Below, piece after piece: positions 16,449 through 23,956 of a stretch of 64,000 bases of DNA. The stretch spans positions 951,179 to 1,015,178 of the forward strand of contig NZ_KI912155.1 of NCBI RefSeq assembly GCF_000517125.1, written 5' to 3'. The stretch comes from Arthrobacter sp. MA-N2. GTDB lineage: Bacteria > Actinomycetota > Actinomycetes > Actinomycetales > Micrococcaceae. A program made the translations under genes and the position numbers. The notes below the pieces were generated by a model. It did no database searches, was not told the origin of the DNA, and worked only from the letters and a program-made list of their open reading frames with translations. Each line of letters opens with the position of its first letter. Position 1 is the first letter of the stretch.

Positions 16449-18044
16449 ATGGCTCTCATCGTCACAGACCCCCGGCCGATCGAACGCGCCGAGGAAATCC
16501 TGACTCCCAAGGCGCTGGCCTTCGTGGAGGAACTGCACCGCCGCTTCGCCGGCACCCGCAGCGAGCTCCTCGCGGCCCGCACGGCCAAGCGTGAAGAAGT
16601 GGCCCGTACCGGCCGCCTCGACTTCCTTCCGGAAACGCAGGGCATCCGCGACGGCGACTGGAAAGTTGCCGAGGCACCCGCGGCCTTGCAGGACCGGAGG
16701 GTTGAGATGACAGGCCCGGCTTCCCCCGCCAAAATGGCCATCAACGCCCTCAACTCCGGCGCCAAGGTATGGCTCGCCGACCTCGAGGACGCCAGCACTC
16801 CGACCTGGGCGAACGTCATCGACGCCATCCTCAACCTCCGCGACGCCGCCCAGGGCACCCTGAGCTACACCTCCCCGGAAGGCAAGGAGTACCGGCTCCG
16901 CACGGACGCGCCGCTCGCCGTCGTCGTCGCGCGCCCCCGTGGCTGGCACATGGACGAACGGCACCTGTTGTTCGACGGCGAACCCACCGTGGGCGCGCTG
17001 GTGGACTTCGGCCTGCACTTCTTTCACGTGGCCAAGCAGCTCCTGCTCAACGGCCAGGGCCCGTACTATTACCTGCCCAAGATGGAAAGCCACCTCGAGG
17101 CCCGGCTGTGGAACGACATCTTCGTCTTCGCCCAGGACTACCTCGGGATCCCGCAGGGCAGCGTCCGCGCCACCATGCTGATCGAGACCATCCCGGCCGC
17201 GTTCGAAATGGACGAGTTCCTCTACGAGCTGCGCGACCACGCTTCCGGCCTGAACGCCGGCCGCTGGGACTACCTGTTCAGCATCGTGAAGTACTTCCGC
17301 GATGCCGGCGAGTCCTTCATCCTGCCGGACCGTGCGTCCGTGGTCATGACGGCCCCGTTCATGCGCGCTTATACGGAACTGCTGGTCAAGACCTGCCATA
17401 AGCGCGGCGCTTTCGCAATGGGCGGCATGGCAGCGGTCATCCCGAACCGCCGCGAACCCGAAGTCACGGCACAGGCCTTCGAGAAGGTCCGGGCCGACAA
17501 GACCCGCGAAGCCAACGACGGTTTCGACGGTTCCTGGGTGGCCCACCCGGATCTGGTCTCCACCTGCCGCGAAGTGTTCGACTCGGTCCTGGGCGACAAG
17601 CCGAACCAGCTGGACAAGCAGCGGCCCGAGGTCTCCGTCACAGCCGAACAGTTGCTGGACATTTCCTCCGCCGGTGGCCACGTGACCGAGGCCGGGCTTC
17701 GCCTGAACCTCTACGTCGCTGTTGCGTACACCGCCGTATGGCTCTCCGGCAGCGGCGCTGTTGCCATCCACAATCTCATGGAAGACGCCGCCACCGCGGA
17801 AATCTCCCGTTCCCAGGTGTGGCAGCAGATCCGCAACAAGTCCGTCCTGGCTGACACCGGCAACACGGTGACCCGCGAACTGGTCACCCGTATCCTGGGC
17901 GAGGAGACCGATCGTCTGCGCAGCGAGGTTGACGCCGAGTCCTTCGAGAAGTTCTACGAGCCCGCCAGCCGCCTCATCGGGGACATCTGTCTCTCCGAGG
18001 ACTACACGGACTTCCTCACCACTCCCGCTTACGAGCTGGTGTAG
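16449..18044 (+). CDS. aceB: Malate synthase A
   Basis: Malate synthase joins glyoxylate and acetyl-CoA to malate. The 531-residue length and the conserved segments fit the A isoform: VWLADLEDASTPTW near residue 106, VVVARPRGWHMDE near 157, YYYLPKMESHLEARLW near 201, IETIPAAFEMDEFLYELR near 242 and AFAMGGMAAVIPNR near 320. It starts 14 bp after malic enzyme and ends 2 bp before the HpcH/HpaI-like gene, so the operon is tightly coupled. In this setting it consumes glyoxylate released from ureidoglycolate rather than serving only the isocitrate lyase bypass. Confidence 0.95.
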   Translation: MALIVTDPRPIERAEEILTPKALAFVEELHRRFAGTRSELLAARTAKREEVARTGRLDFLPETQGIRDGDWKVAEAPAALQDRRVEMTGPASPAKMAINALNSGAKVWLADLEDASTPTWANVIDAILNLRDAAQGTLSYTSPEGKEYRLRTDAPLAVVVARPRGWHMDERHLLFDGEPTVGALVDFGLHFFHVAKQLLLNGQGPYYYLPKMESHLEARLWNDIFVFAQDYLGIPQGSVRATMLIETIPAAFEMDEFLYELRDHASGLNAGRWDYLFSIVKYFRDAGESFILPDRASVVMTAPFMRAYTELLVKTCHKRGAFAMGGMAAVIPNRREPEVTAQAFEKVRADKTREANDGFDGSWVAHPDLVSTCREVFDSVLGDKPNQLDKQRPEVSVTAEQLLDISSAGGHVTEAGLRLNLYVAVAYTAVWLSGSGAVAIHNLMEDAATAEISRSQVWQQIRNKSVLADTGNTVTRELVTRILGEETDRLRSEVDAESFEKFYEPASRLIGDICLSEDYTDFLTTPAYELV

Positions 18045-18046
18045 GG

Positions 18047-19327
18047 ATGGGCGCATCCTCCTTCCAGGCTTCCTTGACTCCGGCAGATCTCGCCGCGATC
18101 GACTCGCAGCTTGCCGCCACCGACCAGCTCCTGGAGCGCAACTACCCCGGCGACAACGGCACACGCCAGCCCGTGCACACGGTGTACGTCGCGGCGGACC
18201 GTTTCACGCCGTCGCTCTCCGCTGAATGGGGCGCCCAGGCGATCACGACGGCGGAGGCCCACGGCGGTCTCGAAAGGCTCGGCACATTGCTGGGCCAGGA
18301 GCCCGAGCTGGCTGCCGCCGTCGCCACCCGTGTGGCTGCCAAGCTCCGCAGCGAACCGATCGAAGACGTGCGCCTCGACTTCGAAGACGGCTACGGCGAT
18401 CGCGGCGACGAAACGGAAGACGTCGCAGCGGTCGCGGCGGCCCAGGCTGTCAGCGAAGCCGTTGCCGCGGGCTCGGCCCCGCCGTTCATCGGGATCAGGT
18501 TCAAGTGCTTCGAGGCCTCCACCCGGGCACGTGGCTTGAAGACCTTGGATCTGTTCGTCTCCACCTTGGCATCCGCAGGAGAGCTCCCGGAGGGCCTCAT
18601 CCTGACGCTGCCGAAGGTCACCACGGTGGCCCAGGTGCAGGCAATGGACTTCGCGGTCTCGCGTTTGGAAGAGATCCACTCCCTTCCGGCAGGCCGGCTC
18701 CGCTTCGAAGTCCAGGTCGAGACGCCACAGCTCATCCTGGGCCCGGAGGGAACCTCCCCCGTGGCTCAGCTCCCGCACGCAGTTCCGGGCCGCATCAGCG
18801 CGCTGCATTACGGCACCTACGATTACTCGGCCTCGTTGCAGATCTCGGCCGAGTACCAGTCCATGGAGCACCCGGTGGCGGATTTCGCGAAGGAAGTCAT
18901 GCAGTTGGCTGTTGCGGGGACGGGTATCCGGCTCTCCGATGGCTCCACCAATATCATCCCGGTGGGCGACAACGTGGAAAACGCGTGGAAGCTGCACGGC
19001 CGTTTGGTGCGGCGTTCCCTTGAACGTGGCTACTACCAGGGCTGGGACCTCCATGCTGCCCAGTTGCCGAGCCGTTTCGCGGCAACGTACGCCTTCTACC
19101 GCGAGGGCCTGCCTGCCGCAGCGGCCCGCCTCCGCAACTACGTGGAGCGTACCGAAGGCGGCGTCATGGACGAACCCGCAACCGCCCGGGCCTTGGCCGC
19201 TTTCGTTCTCCGCGGCGTCCAGTGCGGGGCGGTAGGTTCCGAAGAAGTGCTGGCGCTTGCCGGCGTCGAACTCTCCCGGCTGACTGCACTGGCGCATCCC
19301 CGGCTCGCACACACCACCTCCAACTAA
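18047..19327 (+). CDS. HpcH/HpaI aldolase / citrate lyase-like protein (DUF6986 type)
   Basis: The 426-residue protein shows the TIM-barrel lyase features of the HpcH/HpaI and citrate lyase beta superfamily. These are a metal or acid cluster RLDFEDGYGDRGDE near residue 107, the RFKCFEASTRA strand near 150, LPKVTTVAQVQ near 190 and RFEVQVETPQL near 214. It resembles the actinobacterial family annotated as DUF6986, whose reaction is not settled as far as I know. It starts 2 bp after aceB and is followed 7 bp later by allE, so a role at the glyoxylate/ureidoglycolate junction is likely but unproven. Confidence 0.8.
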   Translation: MGASSFQASLTPADLAAIDSQLAATDQLLERNYPGDNGTRQPVHTVYVAADRFTPSLSAEWGAQAITTAEAHGGLERLGTLLGQEPELAAAVATRVAAKLRSEPIEDVRLDFEDGYGDRGDETEDVAAVAAAQAVSEAVAAGSAPPFIGIRFKCFEASTRARGLKTLDLFVSTLASAGELPEGLILTLPKVTTVAQVQAMDFAVSRLEEIHSLPAGRLRFEVQVETPQLILGPEGTSPVAQLPHAVPGRISALHYGTYDYSASLQISAEYQSMEHPVADFAKEVMQLAVAGTGIRLSDGSTNIIPVGDNVENAWKLHGRLVRRSLERGYYQGWDLHAAQLPSRFAATYAFYREGLPAAAARLRNYVERTEGGVMDEPATARALAAFVLRGVQCGAVGSEEVLALAGVELSRLTALAHPRLAHTTSN

Positions 19328-19334
19328 GGATCCA

Positions 19335-20150
19335 ATGATGGGCAAGTACTACTATCCTCAAGGCGGCCTGCCGCCGCAGACCCACCTCACCACGGAACGC
19401 GCGATCGTGACGGAGGCCTACACGGTCATCCCAAAGGGCGTCCTGACCGACATCGTGACCAGCAACCTGCCTGGATTCTCCAACACGCGTTCCTGGATTA
19501 TTGCCCGCCCGATCTCCGGATTCGCCACCACGTTCTCCCAGCTGATCGTTGAGATCGGTCCGGGAGGCGGTGCTCCCAAGGCCGAGTTCGAGGCAGGCGT
19601 CGAAGGCGTCGTCTTCGTCACCAAGGGCAAAGTCAACCTGACCCTTGACGGTGAACTGCACCGGCTCGAGGAGGGTGGATACGCCTATCTGGCTGCCGGT
19701 TCCACATGGGGCCTGGAAAACGTCTCGGATGACATCGTCTCCTTCCACTGGATCCGCAAGGCCTACGAGCGCCTTGAGGGCTACGAAGCCAAGTCCTTCG
19801 TCACGAGTGATGCTGAAGTCGAGGCCGGCGAAATGCCGGACGTCAATGGCGTCTGGGCAACCACCCGTTTCGCGGACCCCAATGACCTGGCCCATGACAT
19901 GCACGTGAACATCGTGACATTCCAGCCCGGCGGGGTCATCCCATTCCCGGAGACCCACGTCATGGAGCACGGCCTGTACGTCCTTGAGGGCAAGGGCATG
20001 TACCTGCTCAACAACGACTGGGTGGAAGTCGAGGCAGGCGACTTCATGTGGCTGCGCGCTTTCTGCCCGCAGGCTTGCTACGCCGGCGGCCCGGGTCCGT
20101 TCCGGTACTTGCTGTACAAGGACGTCAACCGGCAGATCAAGCTAACCTAG
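19335..20150 (+). CDS. allE: (S)-ureidoglycine aminohydrolase
   Basis: This 271-residue bicupin releases ammonia from ureidoglycine to form ureidoglycolate in allantoin degradation. The first cupin carries EGVEGVVFVTKGKVNL near residue 87. The second has the metal-binding set in THVMEHGLYVLEGKG near residue 206 followed by DFMWLRAFCPQACYAGG. The overall architecture follows the E. coli YlbA/AllE protein. It closes the malic enzyme, aceB, lyase, allE operon and is followed by palindromic repeat copy 3. Allantoinase and allantoate amidohydrolase are not in the window. Confidence 0.92.
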   Translation: MMGKYYYPQGGLPPQTHLTTERAIVTEAYTVIPKGVLTDIVTSNLPGFSNTRSWIIARPISGFATTFSQLIVEIGPGGGAPKAEFEAGVEGVVFVTKGKVNLTLDGELHRLEEGGYAYLAAGSTWGLENVSDDIVSFHWIRKAYERLEGYEAKSFVTSDAEVEAGEMPDVNGVWATTRFADPNDLAHDMHVNIVTFQPGGVIPFPETHVMEHGLYVLEGKGMYLLNNDWVEVEAGDFMWLRAFCPQACYAGGPGPFRYLLYKDVNRQIKLT

Positions 20151-20163
20151 TCCTCCCCCGGCT

Positions 20164-20231
20164 ACCCAACTGACTCGCATTTAATGTCGTTATGAGCGCT
20201 CATAGCGACATTAAATGCGAGTCAGTTGGGT
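20164..20231. repeat. Palindromic intergenic repeat, copy 3 (best conserved)
   Basis: The arms starting ACCCAACTGACTCGCATTTA at 20164 and ending in the exact inverse at 20231 pair almost perfectly over 34 bp, with one G-T pair near the centre GAGCGCTC. Shared core segments with copies 1 and 2 are CCCAACT, GCGAGT and TGTCG/CGACAT. It lies 13 bp after allE and would form a very stable hairpin in RNA. Confidence 0.92.
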
Positions 20232-20344
20232 TCGGGACGCACCCGTGTCTCCAGCGTTGACCCCCTCGCTTCCGAAGAGGACGATCGAAACTACGGGGGC
20301 ACTGGCGCCTAGCTGTTGCCCCGGGATAGCTTCAGGAGGCAGTC

Positions 20345-21565
20345 ATGCAGGCTGCGCGGGTAGCCCCGACTTCCCGATCGAGAGCTACCCCTTCGCTTGC
20401 AAGACTCCTGGTGGCCGCCAGTGTTGTCCTCACCTTGTCTTCCTCCGCGTGCACCTACCCCCTGACACCTGAATCCCCGCCAAGTACCTCAGCGTCTGCA
20501 TCGCCAACAGCACTGCCCGAATCCCCCGCCGTGGATTTCTTCGCCCATGAAATGCTCAGCCGGGGCGCACCGGCGGTGGTCGTCCGGATCAAAGTCCGGG
20601 GACGCGAATGGTCCCAGGCCTACGGCAGCCAGGACGTCGAAACCGGGGAACCTGCCGCCGTCAACGACCTGATCCAGGCTGGCGGCATCACCCAGTCCAT
20701 GGTGGCAGTTTCAGTGCTCAAACTGGTGGAGGAGGGCAAGGTGGGGCTCGACGACGCCATCACGGAGTACTTGCCGGACTTCGAACAGCTCGTCCATCCG
20801 CCGGGACCAGTGACGGTCCGTTCCCTGCTGAACCACAGCTCCGGGCTGCCCGACGCGCCGGAAGCCATCTTGAAGGCCATGACGCCCAAGCAGGCCATGA
20901 ACACGAGGTTCGGCATCCAGGATTATCTTCGGATGGCCGGAACCGTGCCATGGGGGTCCGCGCACTTCCAGCCCTTCCGCTACTCGGGCGCCAACTACTA
21001 CGCCTTGGCCGCGCTCGTCGAAAAGCTCCGTGGCCAGCCGATTGGCCACGTCTTGGCTTCGGACATCTTCGTTCCGCTCGGAATGAACCACACATCACTG
21101 TCCGCCGAGCCGGTCCTGGATGCGCGCGACATGATCCAGAGCTACGAATTCATCGACGGCGAGCGCGTCAACGCCTCTCAGCCGGGGTTTCTCCTGGGTT
21201 CTCCCGCAGAGGGAGTCATCACCACGGTCGGCGATATCAACACCTTCTACGCTGCGCTCATGGAGGGCCGGCTACTCAGTGCGAACACCCTCCGGGAAAT
21301 GCAAACCATTTGGGAAGAGAACTACGGACTCGGACTGCAGCGTTGGAATGACGAATGCACCAACGGTTTCTACTACGGCCACGGCGGCAGCACATGGTTT
21401 GCCAGCATCGCCTTCTCCACGAGCGACGGGACACGCCAGATCGCCGTGAGCTTCGCCTACCCGTCTGACACGACCAAGCACCTTGAATCCTTGGACGGTA
21501 GCAGCCAGCCGGAGTTCCAGCAGCTCCGGGACGTCGCCGTTGCTGCCATGAACGGCCTCTGCTGA
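20345..21565 (+). CDS. Serine-hydrolase-like (class C beta-lactamase fold) lipoprotein lacking catalytic Ser/Lys
   Basis: The 406-residue exported protein has a signal segment and probable lipobox ending at Cys36, then a Ser/Pro-rich linker and a penicillin-binding/beta-lactamase C fold. Recognisable family segments are LKLVEEGKVGLDD near residue 125, SLLNHSSGLPDAPEA near 160, YSGANYYALAALVEKLRG near 218 and the HGG near 347. The usual SxxK at the start of the first catalytic helix reads GITQ (residues 114-117), so both Ser and Lys are replaced. The YxN site reads YSG. It is probably not a hydrolase and may bind peptidoglycan or another ligand. A clear AGGAGG ribosome site precedes the ATG. 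Confidence 0.85.
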   Translation: MQAARVAPTSRSRATPSLARLLVAASVVLTLSSSACTYPLTPESPPSTSASASPTALPESPAVDFFAHEMLSRGAPAVVVRIKVRGREWSQAYGSQDVETGEPAAVNDLIQAGGITQSMVAVSVLKLVEEGKVGLDDAITEYLPDFEQLVHPPGPVTVRSLLNHSSGLPDAPEAILKAMTPKQAMNTRFGIQDYLRMAGTVPWGSAHFQPFRYSGANYYALAALVEKLRGQPIGHVLASDIFVPLGMNHTSLSAEPVLDARDMIQSYEFIDGERVNASQPGFLLGSPAEGVITTVGDINTFYAALMEGRLLSANTLREMQTIWEENYGLGLQRWNDECTNGFYYGHGGSTWFASIAFSTSDGTRQIAVSFAYPSDTTKHLESLDGSSQPEFQQLRDVAVAAMNGLC

Positions 21566-21581
21566 GTAATATCCATGGCGG

Positions 21582-21827
21582 CTACTGCGCAGGTTCCTCC
21601 TCTTTGGGCTCCGGGTCCGTGGGGGTCCACGTGAGCTTGACCGTGGCTCCGTCGTTGTTTTCGTCGATCCTCATGCACAGTTCCTCGCCGTAGAGGAACT
21701 CATGTTCAAAATGCCGTCCATCAATGCGGGCCGCATCCAGGAGCTTCGTCATTGCCGTTGCCATCGCCCGGCCCCAGTCATGCGGATTCTTGCTGGACGC
21801 TGCTTCAAGGGCTGAATAGCTGACCAT
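21582..21827 (-). CDS. Hypothetical acidic protein, 81 residues
   Basis: The minus-strand frame gives an 81-residue soluble protein with a helix-rich N-terminus (SALEAASSKNPHDWGRAMAT), a charged centre with HFEHEFLYGEELCMRIDENN and an acidic C-terminus ending PKEEEPAQ. A GGAGAA stands upstream of the ATG, although spacing is long. Composition and length look like a real gene, but I do not recognise the family. It converges on the serine-hydrolase-like gene with a gap of only 16 bp. Confidence 0.6.
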   Translation of the reverse strand: MVSYSALEAASSKNPHDWGRAMATAMTKLLDAARIDGRHFEHEFLYGEELCMRIDENNDGATVKLTWTPTDPEPKEEEPAQ

Positions 21828-21888
21828 GCATCAATTGTTCTCCGCGGCGGGGAGTTCTGCCAGACCTGAGTCTGGTTCGGACAACGGG

Positions 21889-21922
21889 GCCCGACGGCGC
21901 AAGGCACGTGCCGCCGTCGGGC
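21889..21922. terminator. Hairpin downstream of the epimerase gene
   Basis: GCCCGACGGCG (21889-21899) pairs perfectly with CGCCGTCGGGC (21912-21922). It lies 20 bp past the stop of the minus-strand epimerase gene. There is no T tract. Confidence 0.6.
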
Positions 21923-21941
21923 GCCTCAGCCTTCGGTGGGC

Positions 21942-22814
21942 TTAGTCTTCGGTGGGTGTGGTCCGGTTCGAGTGGTAGTCCCGCCAACTGTGTTCCGGGG
22001 AGAACCCCAGGACGCGTCTGGCCTTGTCGATGGACAGCATGGTTTCGTGTTCTTCCAATTCCTTGGTCACGCTGACCCCAGGGAAGACTTCGGCGGCGAG
22101 GCTGGCGCTTGAGCGGCCCATGACCGAGTCCGCCGCCGCAATGATGAACGCGTCGAAACCCGGTTTGCCGTTCTCCAAAGCACGCGCCACTGCTTGAGCA
22201 CCGTCTCGCCCGTCGATGTAGGCCCAAAGGTTCCACTTGCGAAGTTTCGCGTCGGCATCAAAGGACGGGAAGGCTTCGTAGTCCTCCGGGTCCATCACGT
22301 TGGAGAACCTCAAGGCCACGATGCTCAGTTGGGGATCCCAGCGCGTAAGTTCGATGGCCATCTGTTCTTCCAGGTGCTTCACCAGGGAATAGGTGCTTTC
22401 CGGTCGCGCCGGATATGCCTCGTCCACCGGGATATAAGGAGGATCGACGTCGAACGGCAGCCCCAGCACTGTCTCGCTGGAGGCGTAGACAACTTTCTTG
22501 ATTCCCGCCCGTCTGGCGGCCTGGAAGACGTTGTAGGTGGAGAGCATGTTGTTTTCGAAGGTTGCGACGTCCGGAAGCAGCCCTGGAGCCGGGATTGCGC
22601 CGAGGTGGACGATGGCGTCGAACCCGTCATGGCGATCGTCCAATCCAAGGAGCACGTCCACAACCTGGCCGTAGTTGCGGAGGTCTACTGTGACTGTACC
22701 GCGCTCCCTCCCGCCCGCGCGGTCCAAATTCATGACATCGTGCCCGGCGGCGCTCAGCCTGCGGACCACGCTCTTGCCCAGTTTTCCGCTTCCTCCGGTT
22801 ACCGCGATTCTCAC
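21942..22814 (-). CDS. NAD-dependent epimerase/dehydratase (extended SDR)
   Basis: This 290-residue extended short-chain dehydrogenase has the Rossmann motif TGGSGKLGKSVV at residues 6-17, a HLGA segment near 70 and the catalytic YSLVK near residue 142. Family members act on nucleotide sugars or uronates; uronate dehydrogenase is one plausible neighbour in sequence space. No sugar-nucleotide genes are nearby, so the substrate is open. The ATG at 22814 is used. A hairpin follows the stop. Confidence 0.85.
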   Translation of the reverse strand: MRIAVTGGSGKLGKSVVRRLSAAGHDVMNLDRAGGRERGTVTVDLRNYGQVVDVLLGLDDRHDGFDAIVHLGAIPAPGLLPDVATFENNMLSTYNVFQAARRAGIKKVVYASSETVLGLPFDVDPPYIPVDEAYPARPESTYSLVKHLEEQMAIELTRWDPQLSIVALRFSNVMDPEDYEAFPSFDADAKLRKWNLWAYIDGRDGAQAVARALENGKPGFDAFIIAAADSVMGRSSASLAAEVFPGVSVTKELEEHETMLSIDKARRVLGFSPEHSWRDYHSNRTTPTED

Positions 22815-22879
22815 GAAGCACTCCTCGAGTTCGTCCTGATGGCTAGATCGTCCTGATGGCGCGAAATGGCGGGGGCGGC

Positions 22880-23719
22880 TCAGCCCGCAGGGTCCGGCTG
22901 CAGGCGAAGCCCTGCTGCCGCCATATCTGCCGCCAATATACCGCTGAGCTTGGCATGCCCGGCAGCGTTCAGGTGCACGCCGTCCACGAGATCCCCTGCG
23001 ACGTGATATTTAGTGATCCAGTCGCCGACGCTGAAGAACGGGGCCCCGGCTTTCGCCGCGATGGTGCCCAGCAGTGCGTCGACCTGGGTGCGGCGGCCTC
23101 CGCCGTCGTCGGCGCCCTTGGCGAGAGTTCCGATCATCGCGATCTTGGCCAGCGGATATCGCTTCCTGAGAGTCACGATGAGCCTGTTGGCGTTGGCCGT
23201 GATCTGCTCATCGCTCGCGTTGCGGGCGGCGTCGTTGCCGCCGCCTTGGATCACGATCAATGGTGGCGTCCCAAAAGGCAGCACCCAGTCTCCGCGTTGC
23301 AGCGCATCGATGTAATTGCCTGTGGTGGCCGTTGCCGCCACGAAGCCTGTTCCGCCACGGCCCACGGTGTACACCTTGTAACCGATGGAGCCCAGTGCCG
23401 CCCGCGGCCAGGATCCCTCAGGCTGCGATTGCGAGTCGCCGATAAGGACGGCAGTGTGCCGCACGTCAGCGAGGATGACTTCGTTCCGGTTGTTACTCGG
23501 GTTCTTGTAGAGGGACCCCACCGGAAGCTTGAGCGGGTCCTCGCCGGTGACCGGTTTCTTGGGAGCTTGGGCCGCTGCTGCCGGGCTTCCGGAGGGCGCT
23601 ACGGGCGCCGCCGTCTGCGGCCCGTCGGAGGACGTGGTGGGCGCCGGTGCGCAGCCCGCCAGCACCAAACCGGCGGCGATCACGGCTGCAGCGAAATGGA
23701 ATGTGCGCGGTTTGTGCAT
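22880..23719 (-). CDS. SGNH/GDSL-type hydrolase lipoprotein
   Basis: The 279-residue protein begins with a lipoprotein signal (AAGLVLAGC, Cys23) and a Pro/Ala/Ser-rich linker. An SGNH hydrolase domain follows. The nucleophile is in VLIGDSQS near residue 93, the Gly/Asn blocks are GRGGTGF and QGGGNDAARN, and the Asp-His pair is in LVDGVHLNAAGH near residue 250. It is probably a surface esterase or acetylhydrolase. The start at 23719 matches the signal peptide and has GGACAGGA upstream; the longer frame adds an unlikely His-rich stretch. It is divergent from the MprF-like gene. Confidence 0.88.
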   Translation of the reverse strand: MHKPRTFHFAAAVIAAGLVLAGCAPAPTTSSDGPQTAAPVAPSGSPAAAAQAPKKPVTGEDPLKLPVGSLYKNPSNNRNEVILADVRHTAVLIGDSQSQPEGSWPRAALGSIGYKVYTVGRGGTGFVAATATTGNYIDALQRGDWVLPFGTPPLIVIQGGGNDAARNASDEQITANANRLIVTLRKRYPLAKIAMIGTLAKGADDGGGRRTQVDALLGTIAAKAGAPFFSVGDWITKYHVAGDLVDGVHLNAAGHAKLSGILAADMAAAGLRLQPDPAG

Positions 23720-23749
23720 CGTCCTGTCCCGGGCTTGCTTTCTCTTGGT

Positions 23750-23785
23750 CTCAACGTGGAAATGTGGCTCAACGTGCAAATGCGG
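23750..23785. repeat. 18-bp tandem direct repeat upstream of the SGNH lipoprotein gene
   Basis: CTCAACGTGGAAATGTGG (23750-23767) is followed directly by CTCAACGTGCAAATGCGG (23768-23785), with two differences. It lies in the divergent promoter of the lipoprotein and MprF-like genes. It may be a pair of activator sites or a slippage duplication. Confidence 0.5.
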
Positions 23786-23956
23786 CTGTCCTGCCCATTT
23801 GCGAGCGAGAAAATCGACCGGAGAACCTGCTACGTCGGAGTCTATTGGATCAGGGCAAGGCTCGTCACAACGAAGGGGGAACTATCCTCGTGGGCCGGCC
23901 GGTGTGGAAGAATTTCATTTCGCATCCCTTCCTTCCAACGCCCAGAAAGGAACCCC

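Noticed and set aside
16431..18164. 577-codon minus-strand frame opposite malate synthase
   Set aside because: Malate synthase is unambiguous on the plus strand; the antisense frame shows no motif.
22856..23956. N-terminal extension of the MprF-like frame
   Set aside because: This stretch is antisense to the SGNH lipoprotein gene and lacks homology; a GTG with a good ribosome site at 23957 explains the real start.
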